The translations under genes and the position numbers were made by a program. A stretch of DNA of 64,000 nucleotides. It comes from Macrothele yani (taxonomy: Eukaryota > Arthropoda > Arachnida > Araneae > Macrothelidae). Below the pieces are notes generated by a model. It ran no database searches and was not told the DNA's origin. It worked only from the letters and a program-made list of their open reading frames with translations. Positions 33,890 through 45,791 of the stretch are shown in pieces (the stretch's first letter is position 1; each line of letters begins with the position of its first letter). The stretch covers positions 169,228,709-169,292,708 of the forward strand of contig CM076997.1 of NCBI GenBank assembly GCA_039090855.1. The letters run 5' to 3'.

Positions 33890-34930
33890 ATAATTAAACC
33901 CCAAAAAATTAACGTCAGAAAAACGGCAATAGTTCTTGTAAAGCAAAAAACTTTTTACCTTATCAATCTGAGATGAAACTATCTGGAAAATAAAAATGCG
34001 ATCATCAGTTACCAGAATACAGTATAATACTTGGCCATGGAAACGAAGCAGGGGATGTTAAAAATGCGTAAACATGTGTTTTAGTACATAAAAATCTGAG
34101 ACAAAGATATTTGGAAGTAAAATAATAAATAAATAAAATAAAATGTGACTGTCAACTTCCGAAAAGCTGCATGTCCGCGGAAACAGATGGGAATGTTGCA
34201 AATGCTTCGCAAATATGGATTTCATGAAGAAAAAAAATCAGCATTACTCTAACTGGAAACAAAGTTATCTGGAACTCAAAAATATCGAAATTGCAAACAG
34301 CAGCTTTCAGAATGCCTCATAATGTGTCGGTGGAAAACAGAAGACAGACGAAAAAAATGATTTAAAAGTATGGTTTTTGAACAAAACACAGAAAAAAGAG
34401 CAAGAAGAAAAGAAAACGCCTTATTAATCTGAGACCATCAAAAAAAATAAAAAAAATAAACTCAATCTAACTTTCAGTCTAACTGAAGTGAAGTTATCTG
34501 GAAGCAAAAAAAAAAAAAAAAGTTGGAACGTCAACTTCCAGAATGTGGACGGCTGTAAAAACAGAAAAAATGCTTTTAAAATATGGCTCTTGTAAAAAAA
34601 AAAATCACCTCAATCTAACTTTCAGTTAGATAAAAGTTAAAAGTTTAGGTAACCATGTCAAAAAAAAAAAAAAAAAAGGAAAAGTTGACACATTAGCTTC
34701 TAAAATGCCACACCAAACGTGCGTGGTGCGTTAAAAGTGCACAAAAATGTCACTGCCTAGATTCAAAGCTGAAAAATACAAAGCTGAAAAATAAAAGCAG
34801 TTATATGAATCTCTCCAAATTGAAATTATTTGAAAAATATGAAAGAATGAAAGCTAAAATAAAATGAGTGGGGGAACAGTTGCCTGCATAATCAATCAAT
34901 TACAGCTTTGCGTCTGAAACAAGAGCCAAC
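33890..34930. repeat. Diverged tandem repeat with A-rich spacers
   Basis: Units of roughly 150-190 bases share the steps CTGAGA, AAGTTATCTGGAA, GTCAACTTCCAGAATG, a run of A and ACAGAAAAAATGC. Several A homopolymers (for example near 34508 and 34660) separate them. The unit is unrelated to the 459-bp satellite. Confidence 0.5.
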
Positions 34931-35731
34931 TTTAAAAGCACATGAAAATTTCCCTTTCTTTGTTTTAAAAAATCTTAAAAACAATTTATGTTAAAACAGA
35001 AAAACAGTCTGCACACCTTTCCGAGAATCTGCAACAGGTGTCGCGCCATGTTGTGCTGTTTCTGCTCCCGGGCATGCTGCACATACTTACAATTATACCT
35101 ATCCCAAGTTACTGAGTCATATAATTTGTTTCAGGTGCCATATAATTTTCTTTCACACTCCCCCGCTCCTTGAGAGATAACATTGTTTCTTCCCTTGGTC
35201 ACTCCATTGTAACCGCTCTGCTCTCCCTCCAACACCATGCATCCTTTTCATTTCCTAGTAGCCGCCATAGGGTTTTCCTCCCCGTAACGTCCACCCCACA
35301 TGGCTGCAATGAATTTCTTTTCTAGGGCTTGATGATGGAGACTTCTTTGCCTAATACTTTAGTTTCACCCCCTTTAACCTACAGTTCGGTTCTTGGGACT
35401 GAACTGTAAAAAATGTTAAATACAGAGAAAGATCAAACACAGAGGAAAACATATTTTACTTTAGAAACTCTCCAAATTCCCTGACTTTTTAAGAAAATTC
35501 ATGTTTTCCAACTTTTTGAGCCAATATTTTTTTCCTGACAATTCTGTGATTTCTTGATAATCCAGGTACCATGGGAACCCTGTTCCAATTCTAGATGTAC
35601 ATACATGCCCATTGTATAATTATGGTCTCCTTTAAAAAATTCTCAAATACTCGAATCCAAAATATTTTGTTTTTTTTTCTGCTTTTTGGATTAGTGTTTG
35701 AGAATTTTTTACAAGTAACCATGATATATAC
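34931..35731. other. Intronic sequence, nothing recognised
   Basis: No repeat or coding signal was recognised. Confidence 0.4.
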
Positions 35732-37459
35732 ATATGAGTCATTCCATGTCAATTCAACCAAGCCATGTATCCCATCCCACCGTCTCTGATTTTCATGAAA
35801 CTCCCCTCAAAGTTTACCATGGGAAATGGAAAAACCCCAAGTTTTAGTGTTCTATCTCTTATAGTTTTTTTCTCAACAGATTTTCAAAGTTTGAGATTTT
35901 TTCCACAAAATGTCATTTTTTCCTCCAATTAAATGGTTGTGTTTATGAGAATATTCTTTTATTACTCTTGAACAAACTAACTTAGGAACATAAAATTGGT
36001 CTTAAATTTTAGCTTTTAAAGTGAAGATTCCACATATGTCATGCAATTTGTTATATGTTTCTCTATTTATTGCTCTTTGAACAAGAATTTTGCTGAAAAA
36101 AATGCTTTTAGATAAAAATATTGGTTTTGGAAAGTGAACCCTAAAGAATTTTTTATCATTTTTTTCTATAACAAGGTACTAATATATGTAAAAAAATCTA
36201 AGAGTGGAAACTAGTAGTTTTGTCAAAAAAAAAAATTACTGTAAAATTTTGAAATATTTGAAAAAAAAAGATTTTTTTATGTTAGTAATTTGGCAAAAAT
36301 TTTGTTAAAACTTTTTGTGTAGTGAACTGCCACCGTGTACTACTATGTAAAAAAATATAATTGAAAGCCCTAAAATTTTGCAGATTTTGTTTTTTAATGT
36401 TAATTCTAACAAAATGTGATGCAATGTATCCGAACACTAATGAAACTTTGATGAAGTAAAGTTAACTGCAGTGAGGAGAGATATCTAGTGTTGTACTACG
36501 CTCTTTTTTTTTTTTTTTCCTACGGATTTTTAAAATTTTGTGAAATTTTATGGAAATTGGCATTTTCTGTTTCAGTTTAGTGCTGCCGCTTGGTGTGCAT
36601 ATTCGTTTACATCTTTTCAATGAATTTACTTGTGAACATGAAGTTTGTCTGAAAATTTAGCTTTAAAATGTGGATTACAATTATGTTCATAAATTTTGTG
36701 CATATCCAAACAGAACTTTGTTAAAAAAAATTGTTAAAAAATAGATTTTTTTTGTTTTGGGCTCAAGTGATTGATCCTCCAACTTACGTAAGAGAATGTT
36801 TATTTTGTTAAAAATTAAAAAAAAAATACTAATAACATTTTTTAAGGTACTAATCTAGATAGTACTGGCATACATACAAAAAATCAGGGGAAATATAGTC
36901 TGTCTCAAAAAAAAAAAAAAAAAAAAAAGCAAAATTTTGAATATTTTTAAAATAAAAAATAAAATTTTTATATTGTGATTCAGCAAGGATTTTGAAGCAT
37001 TTGTTCTATTATTTTAAATTAATTAAATTAAGGTGACTTACCATAAGATTTTGTTGAAGCTTTTTGCAAGTCACCAAATTTATATGCAAATTTGCCTCCC
37101 TTCCAAATAGATCCTCAGTACTTGTTAGAAGAAAAAAAAAGTGACTTGCTGTTTTACACAAATTCCAGTGATTTTCATGTTAGCTGCATATTGACAGTTA
37201 GAAATATCCGACATCAACATACGATTAATGTCTAGACGGGTATTGAAATTTACAAATATTCCAAGGTAATTTTTAAAAAACAATTGTTTTCAATCTCAAA
37301 ATGTTTACCAAAATGATGATTTAGTATACAGCATGAGCTTAAGTGTAGAAGCAGAATTCTATATTTTTTAGACAAAAATTTGTCTTAAAATTTTAAGACA
37401 AACATAATTTGCAGGACAGTAATGTCTGAAAAATCTGGGTATTTTGTCCAAACACTATT

Positions 37460-37800
37460 TCAAAGAAAATATTTTTTTCCTTTTTTAAGAACTTCCCATC
37501 TTAAATTTACCACTTTTTTGGAAGCTTCTGATAACTGGTACCTTCTTGCTGTTACTGGTATAATGTCTATAGTACACAAAATATTTGTTAAGGGAACAAA
37601 GCAGCTGTAGTCCCTTGCAGGCCAAGAAAATGTTGGTGATGGTCCGTGAGGCTCCAGAAATCTTACATCTGCATCGTTTATTAATTGAGTAATGCCCAAA
37701 TACCAATTTTTTTTCATAAGCACATGCAATATAGCAGCTCTTAAAAATCTGATCTAATATCATTTGCTGAACCTTCCTGGAAATTGGTAGTAACAGCATA
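37460..37800 (-). pseudogene. Sola2-like transposase C-terminal remnant
   Basis: The minus strand encodes KNWYLGITQLIN, then VRFLEPHGPSPTFSWPARD and ARRYQLSE. This aligns with the C-terminal segment of copy 1 (WWVGCVLDVN, KISFLHPHGPSVSFTYP, TGRTYFME) with the same F-L-x-P-H-G-P-S core. The rest of the transposase is missing or unreadable in the 37.1-38.6 kb interior. The match ties copy 3 to the same family as copy 1 independently of the terminal repeats. Confidence 0.7.
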
Positions 37801-39559
37801 CCGATTATGGAGAGGGGGGGTGCTTATCTAACCCTCCTCTGCCACTCATGGTAGTACTTTGTTTTTCCCCATGGAAGGGCTCATTTTCCTTACTGGAAGA
37901 TCTCCCCCCCCCCCCCACCTACAGAGTCGGAATTCTATGATTTATGGCGACTTGATTAGCAAGACTCCTCAGGCAGACAAAGCAAAGGTAAATAACAAAT
38001 GCAAGAGTTTAAAACTGAAAGCCTGCAATGCACATATATATATGTGTGTTCTCATAAATTTGTCAGTACATGTTTTGACTCCGGCAGAAGACATCTGCTA
38101 AAGGAAAATGGGATATGCCCATGAACTAGAGTTTTAAGACCACTCAGGACTTCGCTACCGACAACAACGGGAGGTGTGTACTAGTACTAAACTGAGAACA
38201 AAACCCAAGATTCAAGCAGCAAACTGAGGAACATCTGCCGTTAGAAATACTAGAGTTTTGATTATTTATAATTAAGAGGGGAGGGGCAAAAAACGGATGG
38301 GTAGCATTTTTATTTCCCAGACGCATATAACAGTGCATGTGCATCTGTGTGAAGTGCACACTACTCATCTGCCTCAAATTAATACCCAGCAGATGGCCCT
38401 ACGATTTACTTCAATATATGCAACTATTTGCAGGGACAGTGATTCTATTCCCTGCACCATGGATTCAGAGGTCTGGAAACTGATGCAATGTGTCCTAGCA
38501 TCAGATATGCTAAAATACATTGTATCAAATTTTATTAGAATTAACATTAAAAAACAAAATATGCAAACTTTTAAACAAACGGAACTGAGGACCTTGAAAC
38601 TGATGCAAATTTGCATATAAATTTGGTGATTTGCAAAAAAAGCTTCAACAAAATCTTATGCTTAGAAGTCACTGTAATTTGAAATAATTAATTTAAAATA
38701 ATATAAAAATATCCTTGCTGAATCACTATATGAAAAACTTATTTTTTTATTTTTTAAATATTCAAAACTTTGCTTTTTTTTTTTTTTTGACAGACTCCAT
38801 ATTCCTCCTGATTTTTTTTTTTTTTTGTATGTATACCAATACTATCTAGATTAGTACCTTAAAAATTTTATTAGAATTTTCTTTTAAATTCCTAACAAAA
38901 TAAGCATTTCCTTATTACATAAGTTGGAAAATCACTTGAGCACAAAAAAAAAAAAAAAAAAAAAATCTATTTCTAACAACTTTTTTCAGCAAGTTCTGTT
39001 TGGATATGTACAAAAATCTATGAAAATAATTGTAATCTGCATTTTAAAACTAAAATTTCAGACAAACTTCATGTTGTCTGAACTTTTAGATTGCTTTACA
39101 TATAATAGTATATATTAGTAACTTGCTATAGAAAAAAAATGAAAAAATTCTTTAGGGTTCACTTTTCGAAAACAATATTTTTTTCTAAGAGTATTTTTAT
39201 TTCAGCAAAATTCCTGTTCACAGAGCAATAAATAGAGAAATACAAAACGTATAACAAATTGCATTTGACATACATGGAATCTACAATTTAAAAGCTAAAA
39301 TTTAAGACCAATTTTATGTTCCTAAGTTAATTTGTTCAAGAGTTATAAAAGAATATAGCCTACTCATAAACACACCCTTTTAACTGAAGCAAAAAATGGC
39401 ATTTTCTAGAAAACATCCCAAACTTTGAAAATCTAAAAAAAAAAAAAAAAAAAAAGCACAAGAGATAGAACACTAAAACTTGGGGTTTTTCCATTTCCCA
39501 TGGTAAACTTACTTTGAGGGAAGTTTCATGAAAATCCGAGACGGTGGGTTACATTTCGT

Positions 39560-40140
39560 TAAAATTTTGGGCTAACCTTCCGAAAGTGGCCCGCCCCCAT
39601 AGATGGCGCCATGGTAGCAAGCTACTTACGTCACTTTGTTCTCCATCTCTGCTCCTGTGTTACGTAAGTTTTTTTCGATCTCTACTACTCCCTGTGATAT
39701 GTGGAACTGGAAAGTTCTTTAATAAGTTGGGAAAGATGAGGATATCTCTATTTCATGGTGTGAAGAACATGAAATAGAAATATCCTCACCTCCAAAAAAT
39801 GTTCTGAGGGCCATCTCATGACTCTACGTGTGGATGCGTCTCGTCGTTTAGGACAATTCAGGTGTCGGAAGAAGCACGTTTCAGGGAACGATGAGTACTC
39901 TTCCCATACACTTGGTACGGGGTTTTTTTATGCTCACATTTCTATGGATATAGTGATGATTCTGACGTATTGTTTTGCTAAAGGATTGTCTTATGATGAG
40001 GCGATTGTACATCCATATTATTCACTTCCTTTGCCAATTTCACAATGTAACGCTGTGCTTCTCGATTTAGCGATAACGTTTCGCCATCTATCGTCGCTTC
40101 AGAAAACTACTTCTGGGCCACATTCAGAAGGTTTACAATT
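39560..40140 (+). pseudogene. Merlin-like (ISXO2-type) transposase N-terminal fragment, second copy
   Basis: The reading GHLMTLRVDASRRLGQFRC, KKHVSGNDE, GTGFFYAHISMDIVMILTY and CFAKGLSYDEA matches the N-terminal zinc-ribbon and helical region of ISXO2/Merlin transposases. It is a closer match than the copy at 0.9-2.1 kb. A related upstream part (39706-39780: WNWKVL-type) is out of frame. The catalytic core is missing. It lies inside the right inverted repeat of Sola2-like copy 3, which has no counterpart in the left arm, so it arrived after the arms formed. Confidence 0.55.
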
Positions 40141-40170
40141 TTGATTGAATTGACATGGAATGACTCATAT

Positions 40171-41673
40171 ACAACTGGAACGTTGAGGAATCGTCATCTG
40201 CAAGGTAGATTTAATCTTGACTCCAGAGTGTAGATAATTCCTGCAGATTGCAGTGTATTACACTGAACTACATACTTTTCTTTCAGAATTAAACTATTAT
40301 ATAAAAACGTGGAACAGCGTACTTGAATGAACACTGTAATGCTACTTCGTTGAAAACATTAAACATGTTGTATGATTTTGCAGCAACCTAATACTACGAG
40401 TCCCAATGTAATACAAAACCCTTATCCAGTGACTACAAAATTACTTTTCCAGTGTCACCAATACACGAAATCCCTAAAATTCCCAGAAAATAATAAAATA
40501 AAATTCCTCCAGAACTATGCTGCATAATTAATTACTCTTTTATTTGCATTCCTTAATTTCTTATACTGGAAGTTTTTTTTGTTTTTTTTTCTCAAGTGAA
40601 ATATCAGTCAAGGAACAGATTACATTATATTGTTGCTCAGTATAGATTCATACTGGAGAGATGGCGACAACAGCAGCAGTGGTGCACTGATGGGGAAGGG
40701 GGAGTTCAGGGCATCCCTTAAAATAACAATAATGACAGTAAGGCTAAATGTGTATGTTACCAAGTGAGAAAACGGCCTCAGACTCATTTAGTACTGTAAA
40801 AAACGCTCATTTGATTATTGCCCTTTTTTATGAACATTGATTACATCCATCTGAAAAGGTTACCCCAAATATTAATCACATCACACAGATCGACATACAG
40901 TTGAATTGACGAAGTACTTAGGGTGAGATTCCGTTTGGTTCCTAAAGGCTATCCAGAAATTTTCAAGTCATCTCAAACAGCTCCCACAATATTTTTCAAA
41001 AATCTAGGGCAAACAGACATACCACCGAAAAGATAGACAAATAAAAGTGTCAACATGGTGCAATAGTTCCACCCAGTCCTCAAACACCACTCAGAAAATT
41101 TAAAACGACTCCCAAGAGTAGAGATCCTCATGAAAAGTATGAGGACAACACAGTGCTGATGTGGTGTCTGGTATGAAAGTTACTAGCACTCCCCTAATAG
41201 TCATCCTAGTAATCTCAAATTTCTTTAAAAGCATATGTAATACACTTAATCCATCTGAAAACTTAATACTACAAAATTAAATTTGAAGGAAATCTGTTGA
41301 AAAACGTACTAACCTAAAATAACGTTTAGTTAGCTTTACTTCATTAATTACCAACATTCCCTAATCACCCGCCAAAAACGGCACTTTTGTTTTTAATTTA
41401 CCGTTAAACACTTGCCACAACTCTTCCAGATTTTCATATCTATTTCAATACTGGTAATTATCTTTGAAATAGTGCACATCGATTTATAGTTCGCATTTCG
41501 AACACACTTAAGGATTCAGGAGCAATCCACAAAACAGCTTATAAACTAAAAATGCATGACATATGGCAGACTTTTAATTCTCATCCTCCTCTTCGAAAAA
41601 TAACGAAACACTGACATGTATTAAATTAACAGATTCCGAAAAAGTCAAACTTGTAGTCGACTAAAAAGCTTAC
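40171..41673. other. 3' flank of Sola2-like copy 3; start of receptor intron 1
   Basis: No repeat, gene or RNA signal was recognised. The intron donor is at its upper edge. Confidence 0.4.
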
Positions 41674-41804
41674 CAATCTAAGGCTGTTAAATTGTACGTG
41701 CTGTTGTCGCTGCTTCGAAAAACGCAATCAAAACAGAAGCTGTGATTCAGTAATGTGCAAAAAACGATCAGAACAATATTCAAGAATTTTAAAAAACGTG
41801 CCAT
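41674..41804 (-). CDS. IGF2R: Mannose-6-phosphate receptor (CI-MPR/Lerp-like), exon 1 with signal peptide
   Basis: This is the first coding exon of a cation-independent mannose-6-phosphate receptor, a type I membrane protein that sorts lysosomal enzymes from the Golgi to endosomes. The ATG (41804-41802) has an in-frame TGA 42 bases upstream (41846-41844), so the start is well bounded. The first 24 or so residues form a typical signal peptide (MARF, then a hydrophobic run through VLIVFCTLL). The first cysteine of luminal repeat 1 follows, with the YNLTALDW stretch that corresponds to the family's Y-D-L-x-x-L pattern and two N-glycosylation sequons (NST, NLT). The exon ends in phase 2 at a good donor (TG|GTAAGC, exon end 41674). 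Joined to exon 2, the split codon becomes TGG (Trp), as expected at this place in the repeat. The exon is too short to be obvious by length alone. The call rests on phase, signal peptide and repeat register. Confidence 0.82.
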
Positions 41805-42060
41805 TTTTCGGCACACGTAAACAATGCTAAAACCGATAAAGGATCAGACTGTTCACTTCGCCTTATCAAGAAAAAACTGTTGAACAATATGAATCCTATT
41901 CGTAACACATAAAATTATTTCAATACAGCACAGACAAAATCCACCGAACATGACAGTGTGTCACAGTCCAATGTAATCCAATGCATGACACAATCAACAT
42001 CACGTGCGATATACCTTTGCTTTGTTGCCAACTTCCATTTTCTTTTCTTTTTCTTTTTCC
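41805..42060 (-). promoter_or_regulatory. Presumed 5' UTR and promoter region of the receptor gene
   Basis: This is the 250 bases upstream of the receptor start codon. It is free of recognisable transposons and, on the gene strand, contains a purine-rich tract (42036-42061, seen as a TTTCTTTT-type tract on the plus strand). No TATA box at a convincing distance was identified. The assignment follows from position only. Confidence 0.35.
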
Positions 42061-43828
42061 CTATCTACTAACCGTAACGTCAGATCACCGGTAGCTTCTC
42101 AAATATTCCTTACTTTATTCATCGAGCTTATGACTTTATTGTGTTCAAAGCACTAAATTAAGAGCGAATGAGTTGAGAAATTCTAGATGCGAAATTTGGT
42201 TGAAACGGAGGAAACGGATTTCTCGCAAACTGATATGGGAAACAACTTCCACCTGAATGAAATAGTTAAGAAAACAGCATGTGAAAAATTAACAAGGTCT
42301 GCTGAGTTGTTATGAGGAGGAAAATTTCTTCCCGATTTTCCAGTTTCAACAGCTTTTTTCACTGAGACAAACAAATTTTCTATTCAACCTCGTCAGCTGC
42401 AGATGATTCTTATATACAAGAGGACTGAGTTTGCGTCATGTCCTGCATTAACCCGAAGACGGAATTTTGTACAGAAAACAATTTTGCAAGACATAACTTG
42501 AGAATACAGAATTAAACATTACTATAGCTGTGCTGTTGTAGACAGTGGCGTAGCTAGAAAAGCAGCACTTTCTGCAAAGTCGCTCTCGAACTCACACACT
42601 CAAACAAGGGAAAATGATACGTGATTTTCAAAGACAGCTTAAGAAAAAAAAAAAGTCATATTTTCATTCCTTTGGGCAAACTGCTGAAAAGCAGGACAAT
42701 GGAAAAAGTATGAAACCAAGGCCGACTTTAGCATTCGTGGCGCCCGGTGCAACAATATTTTTTGACGCCTCCCACAAGCTTTTTCTGTGTGTGTATGCTA
42801 GATTGTATCGTTTTTCAGTCGCATGTGAAAGATATGCAACTTAAATTAATAGCATATAAAGGGTATTCTCAAACACGAGTAAATGGAATTTACATGGGGA
42901 ATGGAGACTAAGTCAACATATCAGTCAAATATAGCTGTGTTACATTGCAGCCCAAAATAATATCTATATTTTGTCTAGATAATGATTGTTAAATGGCTGG
43001 GCCGTATTTTCCGCTATGAACATTCTCCTTGGCACCACGCCTGGATCCAACCAAGGACGTTAGAATAAGATATCTGGAGATGCCCATGTTAATGAAGCAG
43101 TACCACTTTGCGGGAACCGCGAGAGACGTCCGTCAAAGTGTGGGAAAGCTGATGGTTTTTAAGGATATTGCAATGCACTTTGCTTTGGTCGAATCGCCTT
43201 CTTTCGTTGTATATGTTTCGAATTTCGCATTGTAACTTACTGCCAATGTGTAAAAAAATGCTGAATTTATAAATTTCTTGATTATTTTGAGGCTTTTTCC
43301 CATTTTTATTTTAAATTGAAATACACGAACGTTAGTGCGAGATCTAAACAAAACATAACGTTAAAATTGAAAATTTCCCTCGTATAGAAGTATAATTCAT
43401 TCCGGTTTGATATTAACATGGTTTCTTCAACCAAAAACCACGCAATTCTAAAATACACACAGTTCAAATTACATAGGTATCATGTAAACAATGTTAAATT
43501 ATCACAGTTTGCGGCTTCACGTTTAAGAGATTCCGGATATCTCCAAAAGTATTATTCTAACCTCCTTGGATCCAATCAGAAACGGAGTGTTCATTAAACT
43601 CTGTATTGGTTTGCTAAAAATTGTCAGATTATCACATTGACACAAAGAAGTCTCACGTGCTCTCGGATCACATCATCAAATTTGCCAGATAGTTGTACTA
43701 ATTCTTAGCAATTTCCATTATTTGCCGTAAACAAACTTATCAGATGATTCCCCGAAGGCCAAACTGTGCTCAGATAAAAATAAAATTATTGACATAAGCC
43801 TTTATAGAACGCCGCTTTAACGAATAAT
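42061..43828. other. Upstream region, nothing firmly recognised
   Basis: A CAGTGGCGTAGC start near 42545 resembles hAT-type ends but no partner end was found. Short open frames at 42614-42844 and 43029-43235 show no family. Confidence 0.35.
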
Positions 43829-43915
43829 TTGTTGCCCAGGTGGAGCAGTGTTCTAAGCGATGGCTTTTGACCATTAGTCCGAGATGGGTCCCGCTTCGAA
43901 TCCGGGACTTAATGA
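43829..43915 (+). mobile_element. tRNA-derived SINE head, plus orientation
   Basis: An A-box-like AGGTGGAGCAGTGTTCTAAG and a B box GCTTCGAATCC are about 50 bases apart, the layout of a tRNA-derived SINE. It is diverged from the main family here. Confidence 0.55.
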
Positions 43916-44038
43916 TTATATTTGGCTGACAGCAATAACTCTTCCTGTACATTGAGTTTTTATCCGACTTTCAGCATCTTTTCTTTCCTTACGTTTATAC
44001 AGCTGCTTCGTATTCTGGACATCAACGAGACCAATTAG

Positions 44039-44555
44039 CTATCTTCGTATTTGTCGGTTGATCATGTAAGAAGGGCCACTCAATTTCACGCTTTTCCGGG
44101 AAGTCTCGTACTTGGAGATCTTCCTGTTCTCGCTCTCACAATTGCAGAAGTCAAACAGCGTGCTTTTAACATAACTAGTAAATTTCTTCAATTTCTCTGG
44201 TCTAGTGACAGTTCTCATTTCTTTTTCCAAAGCAAGAAATTTGCCGTTGTATGCTATGAATGATAGTCTTCAAAATATGCTCTTGTGCACGTTTCAATAA
44301 TGATTCACATTGCCACACTATCTTCACATCAGCAGCTACAACATTAGCAACGCTCTTGACATCAGGGGGAATATTATTTTTCTTAGGCTCTTGAACTTGC
44401 ATCACAAACAGATAATATCTCATCTCTTCAGCGTAAGTAAGAAGCTGCCGTTTTGTATAATCTCGCTGAGTACTATTATAACAGCCGAACACCGATCGCA
44501 CCTCATATATGTTGTATTCTCTCTTCAGCTTTGGGAGCATGCTTAAACAATTCAT
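44039..44555 (-). pseudogene. Unrecognised coding remnant
   Basis: A minus-strand frame of 117 codons (44202-44555) reads MNCLSMLPKLKREYNIYEVRSVFG and later VQEPKKNNIPPDVKSVANVVA. A second frame (44039-44230) continues RPEKLKKFTSYVKSTLFDFCNC and ends YMINRQIRR. The two overlap, as if a frameshift had split a single protein of about 170 residues. The composition is protein-like and a spaced cysteine pair is present, but I do not recognise the family. It may be part of a mobile element. Confidence 0.3.
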
Positions 44556-45157
44556 GCACCGAAAGCGACTATAAAATCATTTAGAAATCATGACGAATAT
44601 ACTCCGCGCTTTCACGGAATGCTGCTGCAAATATTCACGCTTGTTCACACAATGGCTACCTGACCTGGAAGCTGGCACAGAAAAAGGGTGGTAGCTGTAT
44701 TGTTTGAGTCAAGTCGACACAGTATGGTGCTCGCAGGACTGCGGCGAGTGGAGGGTTAGTTTTTTTTTTCACTATCTCAAGTCGACAGAAATATAAAGAA
44801 CTCCGCTACTTATCCTATCCCAGATCACCCCTGAGCACGACGCTACATAAAGTTGGTATTCGAAACGACTACTGAGGCACACGTTATACTGTCCCAGGCA
44901 GCAGATTTTCAAATTGTCTGTGCGAACTTATATTTCGTAAATTGCGCAAGTACGGCGAAAATAACGAAACAATCGTTCAAATGGTCACATTTTATCACAT
45001 TTTAGCCTTTTAGCGTAAATCTGAAGTAAGGTCAGATTCCTAAGCTACAGTTCTTTAGGCTCAGTGACTTCGTACTGCATCGTTCTGCGTGTGCAACGGA
45101 TGGAATATTCGAATGGAAATCGGGAAATTCGGATTCGATTCCCCGTCCAGGGCGATA
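44556..45157. other. Intergenic; tRNA-like B box near 45115
   Basis: GGATTCGATTCC at about 45128 is a B-box sequence in plus orientation, without a clear A box. Otherwise nothing was recognised. Confidence 0.35.
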
Positions 45158-45229
45158 TACAACGGCCGTTACAAAAAAACCACTTTAATCACACAAAATG
45201 AAAAAAATATAGGTACAGCAAAATATATT

Positions 45230-45791
45230 TTATACTTTCTCAAAGTATATTCCTTCGGATGATATGCAACGGTCCCATCGTTCAGTCCACTTTTCAAAGC
45301 ATGTGGCGAAGGCATTTTGTAGAAGCTGCTTTAGCGACCCCTGTACAGCTTGAATAACATCAGCATCTGTGTTGAATGTTACGACACAGAACTTCTCCTC
45401 CATTGTTGGAAACAACCAGAAATCGCTCGGGGCGAGGTCAGCACTGTGGGCAGGCTGTGGCGTGATTTCAATACTGCATTTTGTAAGAAACTGTTGAACG
45501 CAGGCAGCTACATGTCGGTGGAAGTTAAAACGGTGTAGGGTCCACTGGCCCACCAGTTCCGTTCGCTTAATCGATATGTTTCGTCGCAGACACTTCAAGA
45601 CTGAAATATAATTCTCAACATTGATAGTAATTTGTAGAGGAACGGCATGCTGGTAGACTACACCTTTATAATAAAAGAAAATTATCATCATCACCTTCCC
45701 GGCTGATTTGGTTTGAGGGACTTTTTTCGGAGGAGGCGAGTGTGTGTGTTTCCAGATACTCGTTGCATCCTTCGTGAGTGGTCGAAATAGT
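45230..45791 (-). pseudogene. Mariner transposase, C-terminal half
   Basis: Resumes directly after the hAT with FDPLTKDATSIWKHTHSPPPKK in the true frame, then KVMMIIFFYYKGVVYQHAVP, TLHRFNFHRHVAACVQQFL, and the third catalytic block PAHSADLAPSDFWLFP, closing with the WTERWDRCISSEGIYFE tail typical of mariner. In the second catalytic block the expected H-D-N-A-R is changed (FNFHRHVAA), so a key aspartate is lost. That adds to the stops in the other half as proof that the enzyme is dead. Confidence 0.82.

Larger units (their letters stand above)
35736..40166 (-). mobile_element. Sola2-like DNA transposon, copy 3, with 4-bp target duplication ATAT
   Basis: The ends are GAGTCATTCCATGTCAATTC on both sides in inverse orientation, flanked by ATAT (35732-35735 and 40167-40170). 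The terminal inverted repeats are very long, about 1.37 kb on the left (to about 37105) and, on the right, from about 38605. The right arm is lengthened by a piece of about 590 bases with a Merlin-like fragment (39.55-40.14 kb) inserted just inside the terminal 25 bases. The interior holds only the C-terminal part of the transposase on the minus strand, so the copy is non-autonomous. Confidence 0.8.
27466..41673 (-). other. Intron 1 of the mannose-6-phosphate receptor gene
   Basis: The intron starts GTAAGC after exon 1 and ends at the AG before exon 2. It is 14.2 kb long and contains a Sola2-like relic with a satellite array and a complete long-TIR Sola2-like element, annotated separately. 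I saw no other receptor exon inside it. Confidence 0.75.
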
